From contig JANQLU010000103.1 of the NCBI GenBank assembly GCA_028280445.1, positions 1-37,136 on the forward strand: a stretch of 37,136 bases of DNA. Direction: 5' to 3'. Of this stretch, positions 8,772-18,271 are shown in pieces. A model generated the notes under the pieces. The model had not been told where the DNA came from. It was given only the letters and a program-made list of their open reading frames with translations, and did no database searches. Both the position numbers and the translations under genes were made by a program. The stretch is from Pirellulaceae bacterium. Lineage in GTDB: Bacteria; Planctomycetota; Planctomycetia; Pirellulales; Pirellulaceae. Within the stretch, counting starts at the first letter, position 1; the number at the start of each line of letters is the position of its first letter.

Positions 8772-9012
8772 GTTCCTTGGGTGACGAACGTTTTGACGAG
8801 TCGCCATTGAATTTCGTTCCGAATTGCTGGTTTCAAAAAATAATTGCACCTAAAATGTGTCAAATAGTAGGGGCCTTGGCGGATGAATTTGATGCCACAA
8901 AAGGGCATTTCTTGTCCTTTGCATTCAAAAAATGCGATGGCATCCATTTCATAATTCTGTCTGGGCGACAGCGAAACCGTTTGTTTACGAACTGAAAACT
9001 GGTCGAACAACC

Positions 9013-12000
9013 ATGTCCGAAAAAGAAAAACGACCCAATGATCGTGATTTATTGTTAGGTGCCCTGGCGCTTCAAAATGATCTGGCCAACGAACAGCAAT
9101 TAATCCGGGCCAGCCAGCAGGCACAAAATGATACTGACAGATCGTTTACTGATGTGCTATATCGAGTTGCCGGGTTAGATGAAAAATCGATGGCCGCGCT
9201 ACAACATTTGGCGGATGCGAAAGTGGCCAAACAAGGCGGAGATACCAACGGCACGTTAATGAAAACGATCGACAGTGTTCCGCAAGCCAAGAATTTTCTA
9301 GCAAACTTTGGCCCGCTGCAGGAATCAGAATTGGCATCGTCGACGGCGTCTCAAGAAACCGTGTCGGGTGAATTACCGGTTTCCGATCGCTACGATCTCC
9401 AAACCGTTCACGGCCGCGGTGGCCTGGGACAGATTTGGCGCGCCCACGATCGGTTCATGTCTCGCGAAGTGGCGGTTAAAGAGATTTTGCCAAGTGCTGC
9501 AGAGATTCCCGAGGTTACGTCTCGATTCATGCGCGAGGCAAAAATCACTGGCCAACTGGAACACCCAGGCATTGTTCCGGTTTACGACGTCGGCCGATTA
9601 CCGGATGAAGACCAACCTTTTTACGCGATGCGATTCATCGAGGGCGAGACGTTGGACGATCGTATCCGAAAATATCATCAAATCGAAAAACGTTCCGAAG
9701 AGTCGTCATTGCAACTTCGTGAATTGCTCGCGGCATTTGTCGGCATTTGCAATGCGGTGGCATATGCACATCACAAACGTGTGCTGCACCGCGATTTAAA
9801 ACCGCAAAATATTATTCTCGGAAAATTCGGTGAGGTCAGCGTGCTCGATTGGGGGCTTGCTCGCTTGATGGATAGTGACGACGAAGAAGAGAAAAATCAG
9901 TCGGTTGTCGATCACCAGCAAATGGAAAAAACTGCGGCCGGTGCCGTCATGGGAACACCGGCATTCATGTCGCCCGAGCAAGCTCAGGGAAATCAGGCAG
10001 AACTGGGAGAGCAGACGGACGTTTATGCCTTGGGAGCAATCCTGTATCAGATTTTGACGGGCGAGCCACCATTTGTCGCCAGAAAATACGAGGACCTAGT
10101 CCAACAGATCTGCGAACAGGCGCCAACTCCACCGCGTGAAGAAGATACAACGATCGCGGCTCCATTATCAGCGATTTGCTTAAAAGCGATCGAGAAAAAA
10201 CCGGCCGATCGATATCAATCAGCGGCGGATTTAGCCGAAGATATCAACCGCTACCTGGCTGACGAAAAAGTACTGGCTTATCAAGAATCGACAATCGAAC
10301 TTGCCCGTCGCTGGATGCGTCGCCACCGTACATTGGTGACCAGTGCTGCGGCAACGATGGTTGTCGCCATCATCGGTTTAACAACCACGGCGATTCTGTT
10401 GAATTCCGCTCGGAATCGTGAAGTCATTGCGAAACAAAAAATTGCTTCTCAAAAATCGGCCATCGAGTTAGCCAACGAAAGCCTGGGCAGGGTCAACGCA
10501 GATCTTGAAACGACCAATGGTCAGCTCGAAAAAGCGAACAATGATCTGGTAACCGCAAATCAAAAAGTCGAGAGAAGTCTCAAAGATGCCCGCGACGCCA
10601 TCGACCAGTGGTACACCCTCGTCGCAGAAAACAAGGAGTTGAAAACTTCTCCTCGCTCATCGGCGTTTCGACAACAGCTGCTCCGTCGGGCCGGAGACTA
10701 CTATGAAAAATTCCTCAGCGAACTTCCGGAAAGCGAAACGTTGCAGCTCAGCGCCGCCCAATCTCAGTTGCGTCTGGCGATTATCAAACTTGAACTCCAG
10801 CCGGGCCTGGCGGCGCTTCCTTATTTTGAGAAAGCGGAAAAGACCTATGTCTCACTGGTCAAAAACAACCCCGAAGATCGCGATCTGAAAATGGCGTTGG
10901 CCGGAGTTTTGAATGATAAATCGGCAGCCTACTATCAAGTCAACCAGTTCCAGACGGCGCTGGATTCACTGGGCGAAGTCGAAAAAATCTACGGACAACT
11001 CATACGGGAATCTGCTGAAGATCGCCAGTTGCAGAGAAAAATGGCAACGGTTGTTTCCAATCGAGCCGAGATTTATTTGAAACTGAACAAACTCTCCGAA
11101 TGCATCAAATCGTTTTCCGCGGCGATCGACGTGTACCAGCAGTTGATTGAAGCGGATTTTGAAACCATGATTTCGACTCGAGAACTCGGCAAATGTTACT
11201 ACCGCCGTGCCGCTGCTCATTTAAAACAACAAAGCGTCGCTGCTGCACTTCAGGATTTTATTGCCTCAAAAAAAATTCGTGAAGAGCTGTTGGAACTCGA
11301 TCCCAACGACCCAGGCTTTCGCGCGGACATGCTGAGCATGTCGTTTGATTACGGCAACTTGTTGCTTCAGACCAGTAAATATGCTGAAGCTGAAAAAACT
11401 TTCGGCGACGCCGTGAAATTGGCCGAAGGGTTGTCTGCAGATTATCCAGACGTTCCCGATTACTATTTTTCGCTGGCAAACGCTCATGGCAATCTCGCCC
11501 GGTCACAGTCCATCCAGAAAAAACTCGATCCTTGCCTGAAGTCGTTCGGTAAAGCGTTGGAAGTTTCTAGCGAACTTGTCAAACAACATCCCGATGTCCC
11601 AACCTATCTGGCGCAAAAAGCCAATCTTGCGATCAACTTTGGAATTGCCTTGGCCCAGATCGGCAAAACGGATGATGCGATTAAACAATTTCAAAACGCG
11701 ACGGAAACTTATGTGGATCTGACAAAGCGGTTTCCTGACATGCAATCTTATGCGCGAGTGCTGCTCAATACACGATCCAATCTCGCGGCAATGTACTTGA
11801 GGAAAAATGATCTGAAAAAATCTGATGAAATCACGACGGAGTTGATCGCCGATGCTCAACGATTTGTAAAACGCTGGCCCAATGCTCCAGATCTCAAAAT
11901 GTCGCTTGCCGCAGTTTATTCGAATCGCGCTGCAACTCGTTCGCAAACTGAAAAACGTGATCAGGCAAAATCTGATTTTGATGCTGCACTGAAAATTCGC

Positions 12001-12801
12001 GAACAGCTGTCGACGGAATATCCCGACAACCTGGAATATCTCAGGGATCTGGCCGAATCATACAACAACTACGGAATTTATCTGACTTACATCCGTAACA
12101 CTGACGCAGCCCGCAAGCTGCTCGAAAAAGCAGTTGCTACTCGAAAACAGATTGCTCAAAAAAATAAGATTTTCGTTGGTGCCGCGACGGATGTTGCCGT
12201 ATCAACGTTTGCGCTCGGGCAATCGTACATGCATGACCAGCCGGAAAAAGCGGAGCAGATATTCAGTGATTCGATTGTGCAATTGACCGCTTGCATCAAA
12301 CGAGCGCCGCGGTTTAATCGCGCACAAAAATATTTGATGCTTTCGGCGCAATCGCGTGCCTGGGTTCGCATGTATCAAAAAAAATACAAGCAGGCGATCG
12401 CCGACCTGGAACAATTGCTGCATATCGAAACGCCGCGAATCAAGCATGAAACGCGCGCCAGCTTGGCGTATCTTTACGCTAAAGCCGGGCAACGTGAAAA
12501 ATCCAATGAAACACTCGACCAATGCCGATTGAATTTGGTCATCGCCACGCAATCACAATTGGATTATGCAGCAACTTTTGCGCTGCGTCATGCCGCTGTT
12601 CTCGGTGACGATTCCATTGCTGCCGAAGAACGCGAGAAACAAGCGGCAAAGTACCTAAAGCGTTGTATCGCAGGGTTGAAAATCGCTTTAGCCAACCCCG
12701 ATATTACTTCGCATGCAACGTGGGCCTCGATCGCCAAAAGCGAGGATTTTCAGTCTGTCGTTGGGACGGAGGAGTTCAAGCAGCTTGCGGAGAAGAAGTA
12801 A
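9013..12801 (+). CDS. Transmembrane Ser/Thr protein kinase with long TPR tail
   Basis: Encodes 1262 residues from the ATG at 9013; a longer frame from 8932 is less likely. After an ~120-residue N-terminal region, a PknB-type kinase domain shows the glycine loop GRGGLG (134-139), lysine VAVKE (K156), catalytic loop HRDLKPQN (259-266), metal-binding DWG (279-281) instead of DFG, and GTPAFMSPEQ followed by DVYALGAILYQILTGEPPF. All residues needed for catalysis are present. A transmembrane helix follows (about 440-465), then a coiled coil (KSAIELANESLGRVNADLET), then ~700 residues of TPR-type helical repeats. The kinase faces the cytosol, so the TPR array should be outside. Such kinases are common in planctomycetes; the signal and substrates are unknown. 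It is monocistronic, ending at a hairpin repeat. Confidence 0.93.
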   Translation: MSEKEKRPNDRDLLLGALALQNDLANEQQLIRASQQAQNDTDRSFTDVLYRVAGLDEKSMAALQHLADAKVAKQGGDTNGTLMKTIDSVPQAKNFLANFGPLQESELASSTASQETVSGELPVSDRYDLQTVHGRGGLGQIWRAHDRFMSREVAVKEILPSAAEIPEVTSRFMREAKITGQLEHPGIVPVYDVGRLPDEDQPFYAMRFIEGETLDDRIRKYHQIEKRSEESSLQLRELLAAFVGICNAVAYAHHKRVLHRDLKPQNIILGKFGEVSVLDWGLARLMDSDDEEEKNQSVVDHQQMEKTAAGAVMGTPAFMSPEQAQGNQAELGEQTDVYALGAILYQILTGEPPFVARKYEDLVQQICEQAPTPPREEDTTIAAPLSAICLKAIEKKPADRYQSAADLAEDINRYLADEKVLAYQESTIELARRWMRRHRTLVTSAAATMVVAIIGLTTTAILLNSARNREVIAKQKIASQKSAIELANESLGRVNADLETTNGQLEKANNDLVTANQKVERSLKDARDAIDQWYTLVAENKELKTSPRSSAFRQQLLRRAGDYYEKFLSELPESETLQLSAAQSQLRLAIIKLELQPGLAALPYFEKAEKTYVSLVKNNPEDRDLKMALAGVLNDKSAAYYQVNQFQTALDSLGEVEKIYGQLIRESAEDRQLQRKMATVVSNRAEIYLKLNKLSECIKSFSAAIDVYQQLIEADFETMISTRELGKCYYRRAAAHLKQQSVAAALQDFIASKKIREELLELDPNDPGFRADMLSMSFDYGNLLLQTSKYAEAEKTFGDAVKLAEGLSADYPDVPDYYFSLANAHGNLARSQSIQKKLDPCLKSFGKALEVSSELVKQHPDVPTYLAQKANLAINFGIALAQIGKTDDAIKQFQNATETYVDLTKRFPDMQSYARVLLNTRSNLAAMYLRKNDLKKSDEITTELIADAQRFVKRWPNAPDLKMSLAAVYSNRAATRSQTEKRDQAKSDFDAALKIREQLSTEYPDNLEYLRDLAESYNNYGIYLTYIRNTDAARKLLEKAVATRKQIAQKNKIFVGAATDVAVSTFALGQSYMHDQPEKAEQIFSDSIVQLTACIKRAPRFNRAQKYLMLSAQSRAWVRMYQKKYKQAIADLEQLLHIETPRIKHETRASLAYLYAKAGQREKSNETLDQCRLNLVIATQSQLDYAATFALRHAAVLGDDSIAAEEREKQAAKYLKRCIAGLKIALANPDITSHATWASIAKSEDFQSVVGTEEFKQLAEKK

Positions 12802-12824
12802 TCCATGCCGTGCTCGTATCAACC

Positions 12825-12881
12825 GTAGGGCCGGCTCCCACCGGCCAATCCAACAAACCGGCCGGTAGGAACCGGCCCTAC
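12825..12881. repeat. Hairpin repeat, GGCCGGT family, copy 1
   Basis: Inverted repeat gtagggccggctcccaccgg ... ccggtaggaaccggccctac with a short A/C-rich loop. It begins 23 bases after the kinase stop codon. Related copies are at 23767-23809 and 24468-24522, also just past stop codons. The stem could act at the 3' end of the kinase mRNA, though no T-run follows it. Confidence 0.88.
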
Positions 12882-13020
12882 TTGATTTCGCTAGCAATGA
12901 ATTTCCCTTGAAGCTGCTGCCGTGTTTCTGTAAAAGCTTGCAGGTTCTAAATCGTGTTGCTGAATGGCAACATGAAAACCGATGCGAGTTTTGCTCCAAC
13001 CCCCTCAGTCGAGGATTCGA

Positions 13021-14505
13021 ATGTTCAAGCCGTTATTGACCAGTTTCGTTGTGGCGTTGCTGTTTAGTCAGGTTGTTAACGCACAATCAGGTTCGCAAAA
13101 ATTTCCATTGACTGCGACCATTACCGCTTCGCGGGCGTTGGTGCGCAGTGGACCTGCCAAAGTTCACTACGCGACGGATCGTTTGGCAAAAGGAACGAAA
13201 GTTCAAGTTTATCGATTGGATCCTGATGGCTGGTGCGCGATTCGGCCACCCAAACGCAGCTTTAGTATTGTTCCGTCATCGGCAATCGAACAAACTGATT
13301 CCGATTTAGGGATTGTCCGAGAAAACAAAACGCCGGCTTGGGTTGGTACTTTGTTGGGCTCGGTTCGCAAGCCGATGCAACAGGTTCAATTGCGGCGAAA
13401 TGAGCGCGTTGAAATTTTAGGGATGATCGAAACTCCTGCCGGGCCTAACGAAAAACAGGCTTGGTTTCAAATCAAACCGCCGTCAGGTGAATATCGCTGG
13501 ATTCACATCGATCACTTGGATGCGGCTGATCGCCGTTTGATCAAAATTGCTGCTGGAGAAATTGACCCCAACCAAAATTCGCGGATTGTCCGTGGCGGAA
13601 CGCGGACCGGTCGCAATGATGTTCGCCAAGTGAGCCACACCACGATTTCAACATCCGACGAACGTGTGACTCAAGACCAAGACCGGAAAAGACGTCGTCA
13701 ACCGAGCATTCCAACACAACCCATTGATAACACGTCAACGCAACCGATTCGAACAGCTTCGAACAATTACTCCAATCAGATACCGACATCCGAGCCGCAA
13801 ACGACAGGGTGGCGCCCCGCGCGAAAGCCATTGCGACAAATTGTTGACACAGCGGGAATCAACAACGATTCACTCCACAACTCCAACACGAGCTACATCG
13901 GAAACTCAGTACCGACTCAACCAATTACGTCTCGGGCATTGTCGCAGTCGACGCCACCGACGGGTTTGATTCCCGTTGGCGGTTCGTCAACGTCAAACTC
14001 CGATGAGCTTCGCGCATTGGATGTCGCTCTCAGTACTGAAATGTTGAAACAGCCTAGCCAATGGAATTTGTCATCCATCAAACAGCGAGCGCTCAGCATC
14101 CGAAATTCGACGGTCAATGCAAATCATCGCGACCATGCATCGCGTATTCTCAACAAAATCACCAACTGTGAACGGTTGGCACAAAACGGCCAAAATTCAG
14201 CGTTGGCCAATCAACAGCGGTCAGCCACTGGTTCAGACAATTCCAGTGAGATGGCACAGCGATACGACGCTTTTGGCGTCTTGCAAGAACTGGTTCGTGA
14301 CGGTGGACTGGGGCAAACCACGTACGTATTACAAAACAGTGCAGGGAAAATCACGCATCACATCAAAGGCGTCCCTGGTTTGAACCTCCACCGATATCTC
14401 AAAAAAAGGATCGGCATCATCGGTCAACGCGGATTCAATCGGGAATTGAATCTCCAACACGTTACGGCGCAGCGAATTATCGATTTTGAAACAATCAGAC
14501 GATAG
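13021..14505 (+). CDS. Exported SH3-domain protein with a low-complexity middle and conserved C-terminal domain
   Basis: Encodes 494 residues from the ATG at 13021, which has GAGG 7 bases upstream; the frame is open to 12982. A signal peptide (MFKPLLTSFVVALLFSQVVN, ending AQS) precedes two bacterial SH3-like modules: ITASRALVRSGPAKVHYATD with GWCAIRPP, and RNERVEILGMIETP with AWFQIKPPSGEYRWIHIDHL. Residues ~190-370 are rich in S, T, N, Q and P and probably disordered. The last 80 residues, YDAFGVLQELVRDGGLGQTT to RYLKKRIGIIGQRGFNREL, look like a small beta-barrel domain that I associate with exported planctomycete SH3 proteins. SH3b modules usually bind peptidoglycan or protein, suggesting a cell-envelope location. 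It converges on 14519-15565 with only 13 bases between stops. Confidence 0.8.
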   Translation: MFKPLLTSFVVALLFSQVVNAQSGSQKFPLTATITASRALVRSGPAKVHYATDRLAKGTKVQVYRLDPDGWCAIRPPKRSFSIVPSSAIEQTDSDLGIVRENKTPAWVGTLLGSVRKPMQQVQLRRNERVEILGMIETPAGPNEKQAWFQIKPPSGEYRWIHIDHLDAADRRLIKIAAGEIDPNQNSRIVRGGTRTGRNDVRQVSHTTISTSDERVTQDQDRKRRRQPSIPTQPIDNTSTQPIRTASNNYSNQIPTSEPQTTGWRPARKPLRQIVDTAGINNDSLHNSNTSYIGNSVPTQPITSRALSQSTPPTGLIPVGGSSTSNSDELRALDVALSTEMLKQPSQWNLSSIKQRALSIRNSTVNANHRDHASRILNKITNCERLAQNGQNSALANQQRSATGSDNSSEMAQRYDAFGVLQELVRDGGLGQTTYVLQNSAGKITHHIKGVPGLNLHRYLKKRIGIIGQRGFNRELNLQHVTAQRIIDFETIRR

Positions 14506-14518
14506 ACTTTTGTTTTAA

Positions 14519-15565
14519 CTATCGATTTCGAATCAACACGGATTTCATCTGCCGTTTGTCGTTGTTGTCGCCCGACGAAATCGTGCGTCGAACTCCGGGC
14601 AGTTTGCGAGCAGGTTCTGAGAATTGTGGATTCTGAGCGACGCGAGTTGAATGTTGCGCGCCGGAGTGTTGATATCTCGAATCGTAATTTGGATGAGTTC
14701 GTTGGGTTTGCTGGAGATTTACACCATTGGATTTGGCGTAAACGGCACCTGCGATTTCAATAAACCGTTGACGAACCGGATAGGAAACACCTTTTAACCG
14801 CTGGGCCAATCGTTGAACACCAGTTCCGTTGGTTTCCGTTGTTCTCGAAAGGTTTTCCAGAAACTTCATTGATTCGACAAAATTGTGATCCGCTGTTGAG
14901 CCAACGAGCGGGTGCACGGTTTTGGCGACGACGCTGGCGGCCATGTTGTCAATCTTTAAAAAGATGTCCAAACGATTCTTGGAGTAGGTTTTGCCATCTC
15001 GAGCTACGAAATAATCCGTTTTCAAAATGACAACACAACGGCCTTTGACAGGTCGCAATAGCATGGCACCATCATAACTGCCTTCGCAATAGTAAACGTG
15101 GATGCCTGCCGAACCGTACACGAGATCTGCACGCGAAGTTGTGCCGACACCATCGTTTGTCGCCAGTAAAAAATCAGAAATGCGTTTGGTCGACATTTTA
15201 GTCACGCCCATGATTTGCCAGATGTTGACAACGATCTCGGGATAACGCACCAAAAACGTTTGCAGATCTGGATCGGCTTGAATCGTGGTAACGGGCAGAC
15301 GTCGATAGATGCTCGGCGAATTCATAACAGAAGACAATTTTTTTTGCGCCTGCTTGGTCAGTTTGTGCATCGGAATGCTGCGAATGGCTGTTAAGCGATC
15401 GGCGCGAGACGTCGACCCGCGCATGTTTTCAGATTGCGCATGAGCGTTCGTTGCATTGAGTACGAGGACAAACAGGGTAATAACTGACAGGAACGGTAAT
15501 TGACAGAACCACCGGTGTAATCGACGAGCCGGTCCCGCATTGCGGATTCGGTGAAAATTGTTCAT
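14519..15565 (-). CDS. Exported protein of unknown function
   Basis: Encodes 348 residues from the ATG at 15565; the frame extends to 15604. The N-terminus is a long signal sequence with an arginine-rich n-region and the hydrophobic core LPFLSVITLFVLVLNAT ending in AHAQ. The central domain has ADLVYGSAGIHVYYCEGSYD, CVVILKTDYFVARDGKTYSK and NRLDIFLKIDNMAASVVAKT, then HPLVGSTADHNFVESMKFLE. The last ~70 residues are rich in S, Q, H and R. I believe this layout recurs in planctomycetes, but I know no named family and no catalytic motif. It is transcribed towards the SH3 gene, and the shared 13-base gap leaves no room for separate terminators. Confidence 0.75.
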   Translation of the reverse strand: MNNFHRIRNAGPARRLHRWFCQLPFLSVITLFVLVLNATNAHAQSENMRGSTSRADRLTAIRSIPMHKLTKQAQKKLSSVMNSPSIYRRLPVTTIQADPDLQTFLVRYPEIVVNIWQIMGVTKMSTKRISDFLLATNDGVGTTSRADLVYGSAGIHVYYCEGSYDGAMLLRPVKGRCVVILKTDYFVARDGKTYSKNRLDIFLKIDNMAASVVAKTVHPLVGSTADHNFVESMKFLENLSRTTETNGTGVQRLAQRLKGVSYPVRQRFIEIAGAVYAKSNGVNLQQTQRTHPNYDSRYQHSGAQHSTRVAQNPQFSEPARKLPGVRRTISSGDNNDKRQMKSVLIRNR

Positions 15566-15972
15566 TGAAGACAGACCTAAAATGGACAATGGCCCCCCGG
15601 CCATTCAAGGTTTTGCGCAAACCCGTTGCGTTGCAACAAAAAAAAGCTTTTTCGGAAACCAAATACTCGACTTCTGCAATTGAGTTACCAATTGCGCGGG
15701 TCCTGTCGCGCATTTCGATTTCCGAAATCGCTTAGAATTTGCATCGACTACTGCTCATCAAAACTCGCTATTTTTTTATTTGCTAAAGTTGTGACCGAGC
15801 AATTTTGTGAAACTAGAAGGTTTTGATAACTTGCGACGCCTGTTCGAACGTCAAACGATGCGCGCAAAAAAAGTGCATTCAAAAAACTGAATGCATAGTT
15901 GGTTTGAGTTATTTGCTGGTGGGTGATTGGGTCTAGGTCGGTTTGATTAAATTGGAAAGAGGCAGGTTTTAG

Positions 15973-16036
15973 TGAGCGGCAAGGCGCTAGCCGCCGGTAT
16001 TTGAGGGTTCACCGGCGGCTAGCGCCTTGCCGCTCA
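15973..16036. repeat. Hairpin repeat, GCTAGCCGCCGGT family, copy 2
   Basis: A perfect inverted repeat with 26-base arms (15973-15998 and 16011-16036; left arm begins tgagcggcaaggcgctagcc) and a 12-base loop. A shorter copy is at 81-136. It lies 62 bases beyond the stop of the PilZ gene. The rest of 15566-16098, 533 bases upstream of the gene at 15565, holds no gene; a weak 7-base stem-loop (tgcattc...gaatgca) is at 15874-15895. Confidence 0.92.
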
Positions 16037-16098
16037 CATTTGATTCAAAGCAGAAAATTCGTCTGATACTGCGGGCTATGATTTCTACGCTTTTGCGA

Positions 16099-16476
16099 TC
16101 AAGCGTTATCTCGTGCAACGTTCAAGAAATTCCAGCCCGAGGCAAACCAGCCGTCGCCAAACGGTTTTGACCAACGACATTCGGCAATAATGCGAGTTGC
16201 CTCATCCTCGAGGCTATGGATTTTGATGATGGCAATTCCGCCTTCGATGAAATTCAAATCACTGACAATGCCAACGCCCATTTCAGAGATGTTGCGTGTA
16301 AATCCACGAACCACGATATCTTCATCGTTGCGAAGCGATACGGTAACAGGGCGAACCAACGGATTTCGATGAGCGCTGCGGCGTTCGCGGGTCGTGAGCT
16401 GTGTTTCCTCTTTGATCAACTGACGAACAATTCTATTGATCACAGGATCACGATGTGTTTGGGCATCGACTGGCAT
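16099..16476 (-). CDS. PilZ-domain protein, probable cyclic-di-GMP receptor
   Basis: Encodes 125 residues from the ATG at 16476, chosen because AGGAGA lies 5 bases upstream; the frame runs to 16545. After a ~30-residue helical N-terminus, the PilZ motifs are both complete: RxxxR (R33-S-A-H-R37) and (D/N)xSxxG (N62-I-S-E-M-G67). These bind the phosphates and guanine of cyclic-di-GMP. The downstream strands (GGIAIIKIHSLE, RIIAECRWSKPFGDGWFASG) complete the barrel. It is a stand-alone receptor without an output domain, so it probably acts by protein contact. It lies 176 bases downstream of the secretin-N gene, separated by a nested inverted repeat, so it may have its own promoter. Confidence 0.88.
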   Translation of the reverse strand: MPVDAQTHRDPVINRIVRQLIKEETQLTTRERRSAHRNPLVRPVTVSLRNDEDIVVRGFTRNISEMGVGIVSDLNFIEGGIAIIKIHSLEDEATRIIAECRWSKPFGDGWFASGWNFLNVARDNA

Positions 16477-16548
16477 CGACTTCTCCTGATATTCAAACTT
16501 TTTTTGACTATCAAAAGATAATACGCCGTACGAAAACCGCCACATTGT

Positions 16549-16617
16549 GGTCTCAGGATTGCTACATCAAGTTGAACTTGATATTTGCGTTGTTCCGATT
16601 GTGACAATCCTGAGACC
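16549..16617. promoter_or_regulatory. Nested inverted repeat between the secretin-N and pilZ genes
   Basis: Outer arms ggtctcaggattg (16549-16561) and caatcctgagacc (16605-16617) are perfect 13-base complements. Inside is a palindrome, atcaagttgaacttgat (16566-16582). It lies between the two leftward genes, immediately upstream of pilZ, so it could be an operator, an mRNA structure, or a terminator for the sigma operon. No T-run follows on the minus strand. Confidence 0.65.
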
Positions 16618-16625
16618 TGGCAGAA

Positions 16626-16644
16626 CCGCTTTCAAAAAAAGCGG
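16626..16644 (-). terminator. Possible terminator of the sigma factor operon
   Basis: A 7-base stem (ccgcttt...aaagcgg) with a 5-base loop begins 9 bases after the stop codon of the secretin-N gene. The flanking sequence has no clear run of T on the minus strand, so intrinsic termination is uncertain. Confidence 0.35.
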
Positions 16645-16652
16645 CTCAAAAA

Positions 16653-17714
16653 TCAGTCAACGGAGACCAGTCGAATAATGACCGCAGTTTTGACACCACC
16701 GACAGACGACATACTCAAAATAACGGGGTGATCCAGAGGCACAGCGATATCGCTTCGGATTTCGGATTTCTCAAGATTGCTGCCCGAATCGCTTTTGAAT
16801 TTGACGGCCATCTGGATTTCCGATTTGACAATGTAGGTCCCTTCGTCGTTCAAAACGACTTGTCCCGTACCGCTGATGCCGAAATCCTGTTTGTTGGAAC
16901 TGGTGCTGGAATTGCTAAAGCTGCCATTTTTTGAACCAGTGGCCATCGGGTCAGCGGCTCGGATTCGCGAGACAAACTGGGCAGCCACCAGTGGTTTTTG
17001 CATGGAGAGCAACCCTTTTTGCGAAGCACGTTGGAGTGGTCGTGCGATGGCGTCCGTCAGTGGAGAAAGCAATTTTATCTGGTCCGCGTTAACTTTGGCG
17101 GCATCGACAACAAACGAAACGGACATCAGGATTTCGTTTTTCGATTTTTTTTCCTGCTTGTTTTTCATCGCGTTTTCTCGTGCAGCCATGTCCAACTGTT
17201 GCACTAATTTCTTGGCGACCGTCGTCGATCTGGCATCTCCAAACAGGTAGATTTGTCCCAAGCGTGGATTGTGGCGAATTGTTAGTTTGCCACTCTTGGG
17301 GAAAATCGCTGACAAGATATCGCCAACGGTTCTGGCATCCGCGTGTTGGAGTGTCCCAATTTCGAGATTCTGCTCAACTCCCATTTGAGCTTTAAAGTCG
17401 ATTGACTTGATGACTTCGCTAATCCGCTCGTGATCTTTCTTGGTACCGAAAATCAGAAGCCCGTTCTTGTTGGTCAATGGTCGACAGACAAAAATGCGAG
17501 AAAATGCGGCACGACTCAATGGATGCAATATCTCTGACGCGGAATTGGCATCGAGAAAATTCAACAAGTAAATCTTTACAGAACCTTCATCGATCTTCCG
17601 GGTCACGTTGGAATTTTCGGTTGCCTTTTTGACTTGTGCCACACAAAAATTTTGTGACAGCACTAATGTAGTCACGATGGCCAATGAAAAAAATAGTTTT
17701 TGACTGCTTAACAT
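16653..17714 (-). CDS. Exported secretin N-domain (NolW-like) protein
   Basis: Encodes 353 residues, starting at an ATG with AGGAAAGG upstream. A signal peptide (core LFFSLAIVTTLVLS, ending CVAQ) is followed by two repeats of the type found in secretin N-domains: VKIYLLNFLDANSASEILHP through LLIFGTKKDHERISEVIKSID (about 47-106), and LEIGTLQHADARTVGDILSA through LGQIYLFGDARSTTVAKKLV (about 117-173). In secretins such as GspD these domains build the periplasmic ring. The beta-barrel secretin domain is absent; the C-terminal half is an unrecognised beta-rich region with an S/N-rich stretch (GSFSNSSTSSNKQ). It is therefore not a pore by itself. It follows the anti-sigma gene after 23 bases and is very likely in the same operon. 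Confidence 0.8.
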   Translation of the reverse strand: MLSSQKLFFSLAIVTTLVLSQNFCVAQVKKATENSNVTRKIDEGSVKIYLLNFLDANSASEILHPLSRAAFSRIFVCRPLTNKNGLLIFGTKKDHERISEVIKSIDFKAQMGVEQNLEIGTLQHADARTVGDILSAIFPKSGKLTIRHNPRLGQIYLFGDARSTTVAKKLVQQLDMAARENAMKNKQEKKSKNEILMSVSFVVDAAKVNADQIKLLSPLTDAIARPLQRASQKGLLSMQKPLVAAQFVSRIRAADPMATGSKNGSFSNSSTSSNKQDFGISGTGQVVLNDEGTYIVKSEIQMAVKFKSDSGSNLEKSEIRSDIAVPLDHPVILSMSSVGGVKTAVIIRLVSVD

Positions 17715-17737
17715 TTGATTACCTTTCCTGGTTAATG

Positions 17738-18271
17738 TTAATTGAACGGTTCATTTTTGAACGGCTCGTTTTCAATTGGAGTTGGAAGAACCTGGTAAAC
17801 CGTAAACTCGGAATCCTTGTTCAATGGCTTGCCCATCGTGTCGCCGCGAAATTTAACTTTGGCGACGGGCAATTCGGGCGTTTTATTTTCGGGCGGACGA
17901 TTTTCGATTTTTGAATTGCTGAACGCTTCTCGATGCTTCGGTTGAATCTGGAGCAGAACACCGATCATGCTCAACGAAATCAAAACCCCGGCAGCCAGTC
18001 CTGATAGTGACAACCATCGAGAACGGGACGTCGGTTTGTTTTTTGCAATCCGCGGAGCTGGCGGTTGCTCAGCGGAAAACACCGGCAATTCGATTTGATT
18101 CCATGCCGATGCAATTTTTTTATCGAGTTGCTGCAGCGCAGCGACTTCTTCACGACAAAACTCACATGTCGCGAGGTGTTGCTCGACCATGAGCACTTGA
18201 GAAGCATCCAGCAATTGATCCACGTATTCCTCAAGTCGTTGTCCAGGGCATTGGTCTTGCATTTTGTTCAC
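17738..18271 (-). CDS. Membrane anti-sigma factor with zinc-binding domain
   Basis: Encodes 177 residues, starting at a GTG whose first four bases overlap the sigma factor stop (GTGA); an ATG at 18262 is the alternative. The N-terminal zinc-finger domain has the diagnostic H-x3-C-x2-C (H32, C36, C39: HLATCEFC), which in ZAS-type anti-sigma factors binds zinc and holds the sigma factor. A single transmembrane helix follows (about 86-109, WLSLSGLAAGVLISLSMIGV), then an ~68-residue extracytoplasmic tail rich in P, E and N. That tail is a plausible sensor of an envelope signal. The overlap with the sigma gene implies translational coupling, typical of such pairs. Confidence 0.9.
   Translation of the reverse strand: MNKMQDQCPGQRLEEYVDQLLDASQVLMVEQHLATCEFCREEVAALQQLDKKIASAWNQIELPVFSAEQPPAPRIAKNKPTSRSRWLSLSGLAAGVLISLSMIGVLLQIQPKHREAFSNSKIENRPPENKTPELPVAKVKFRGDTMGKPLNKDSEFTVYQVLPTPIENEPFKNEPFN

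Noticed and set aside
8932..9012. 27-residue N-terminal extension of the kinase
   Set aside because: The sequence is unlike kinase N-termini and the downstream ATG at 9013 begins a typical charged N-terminus.
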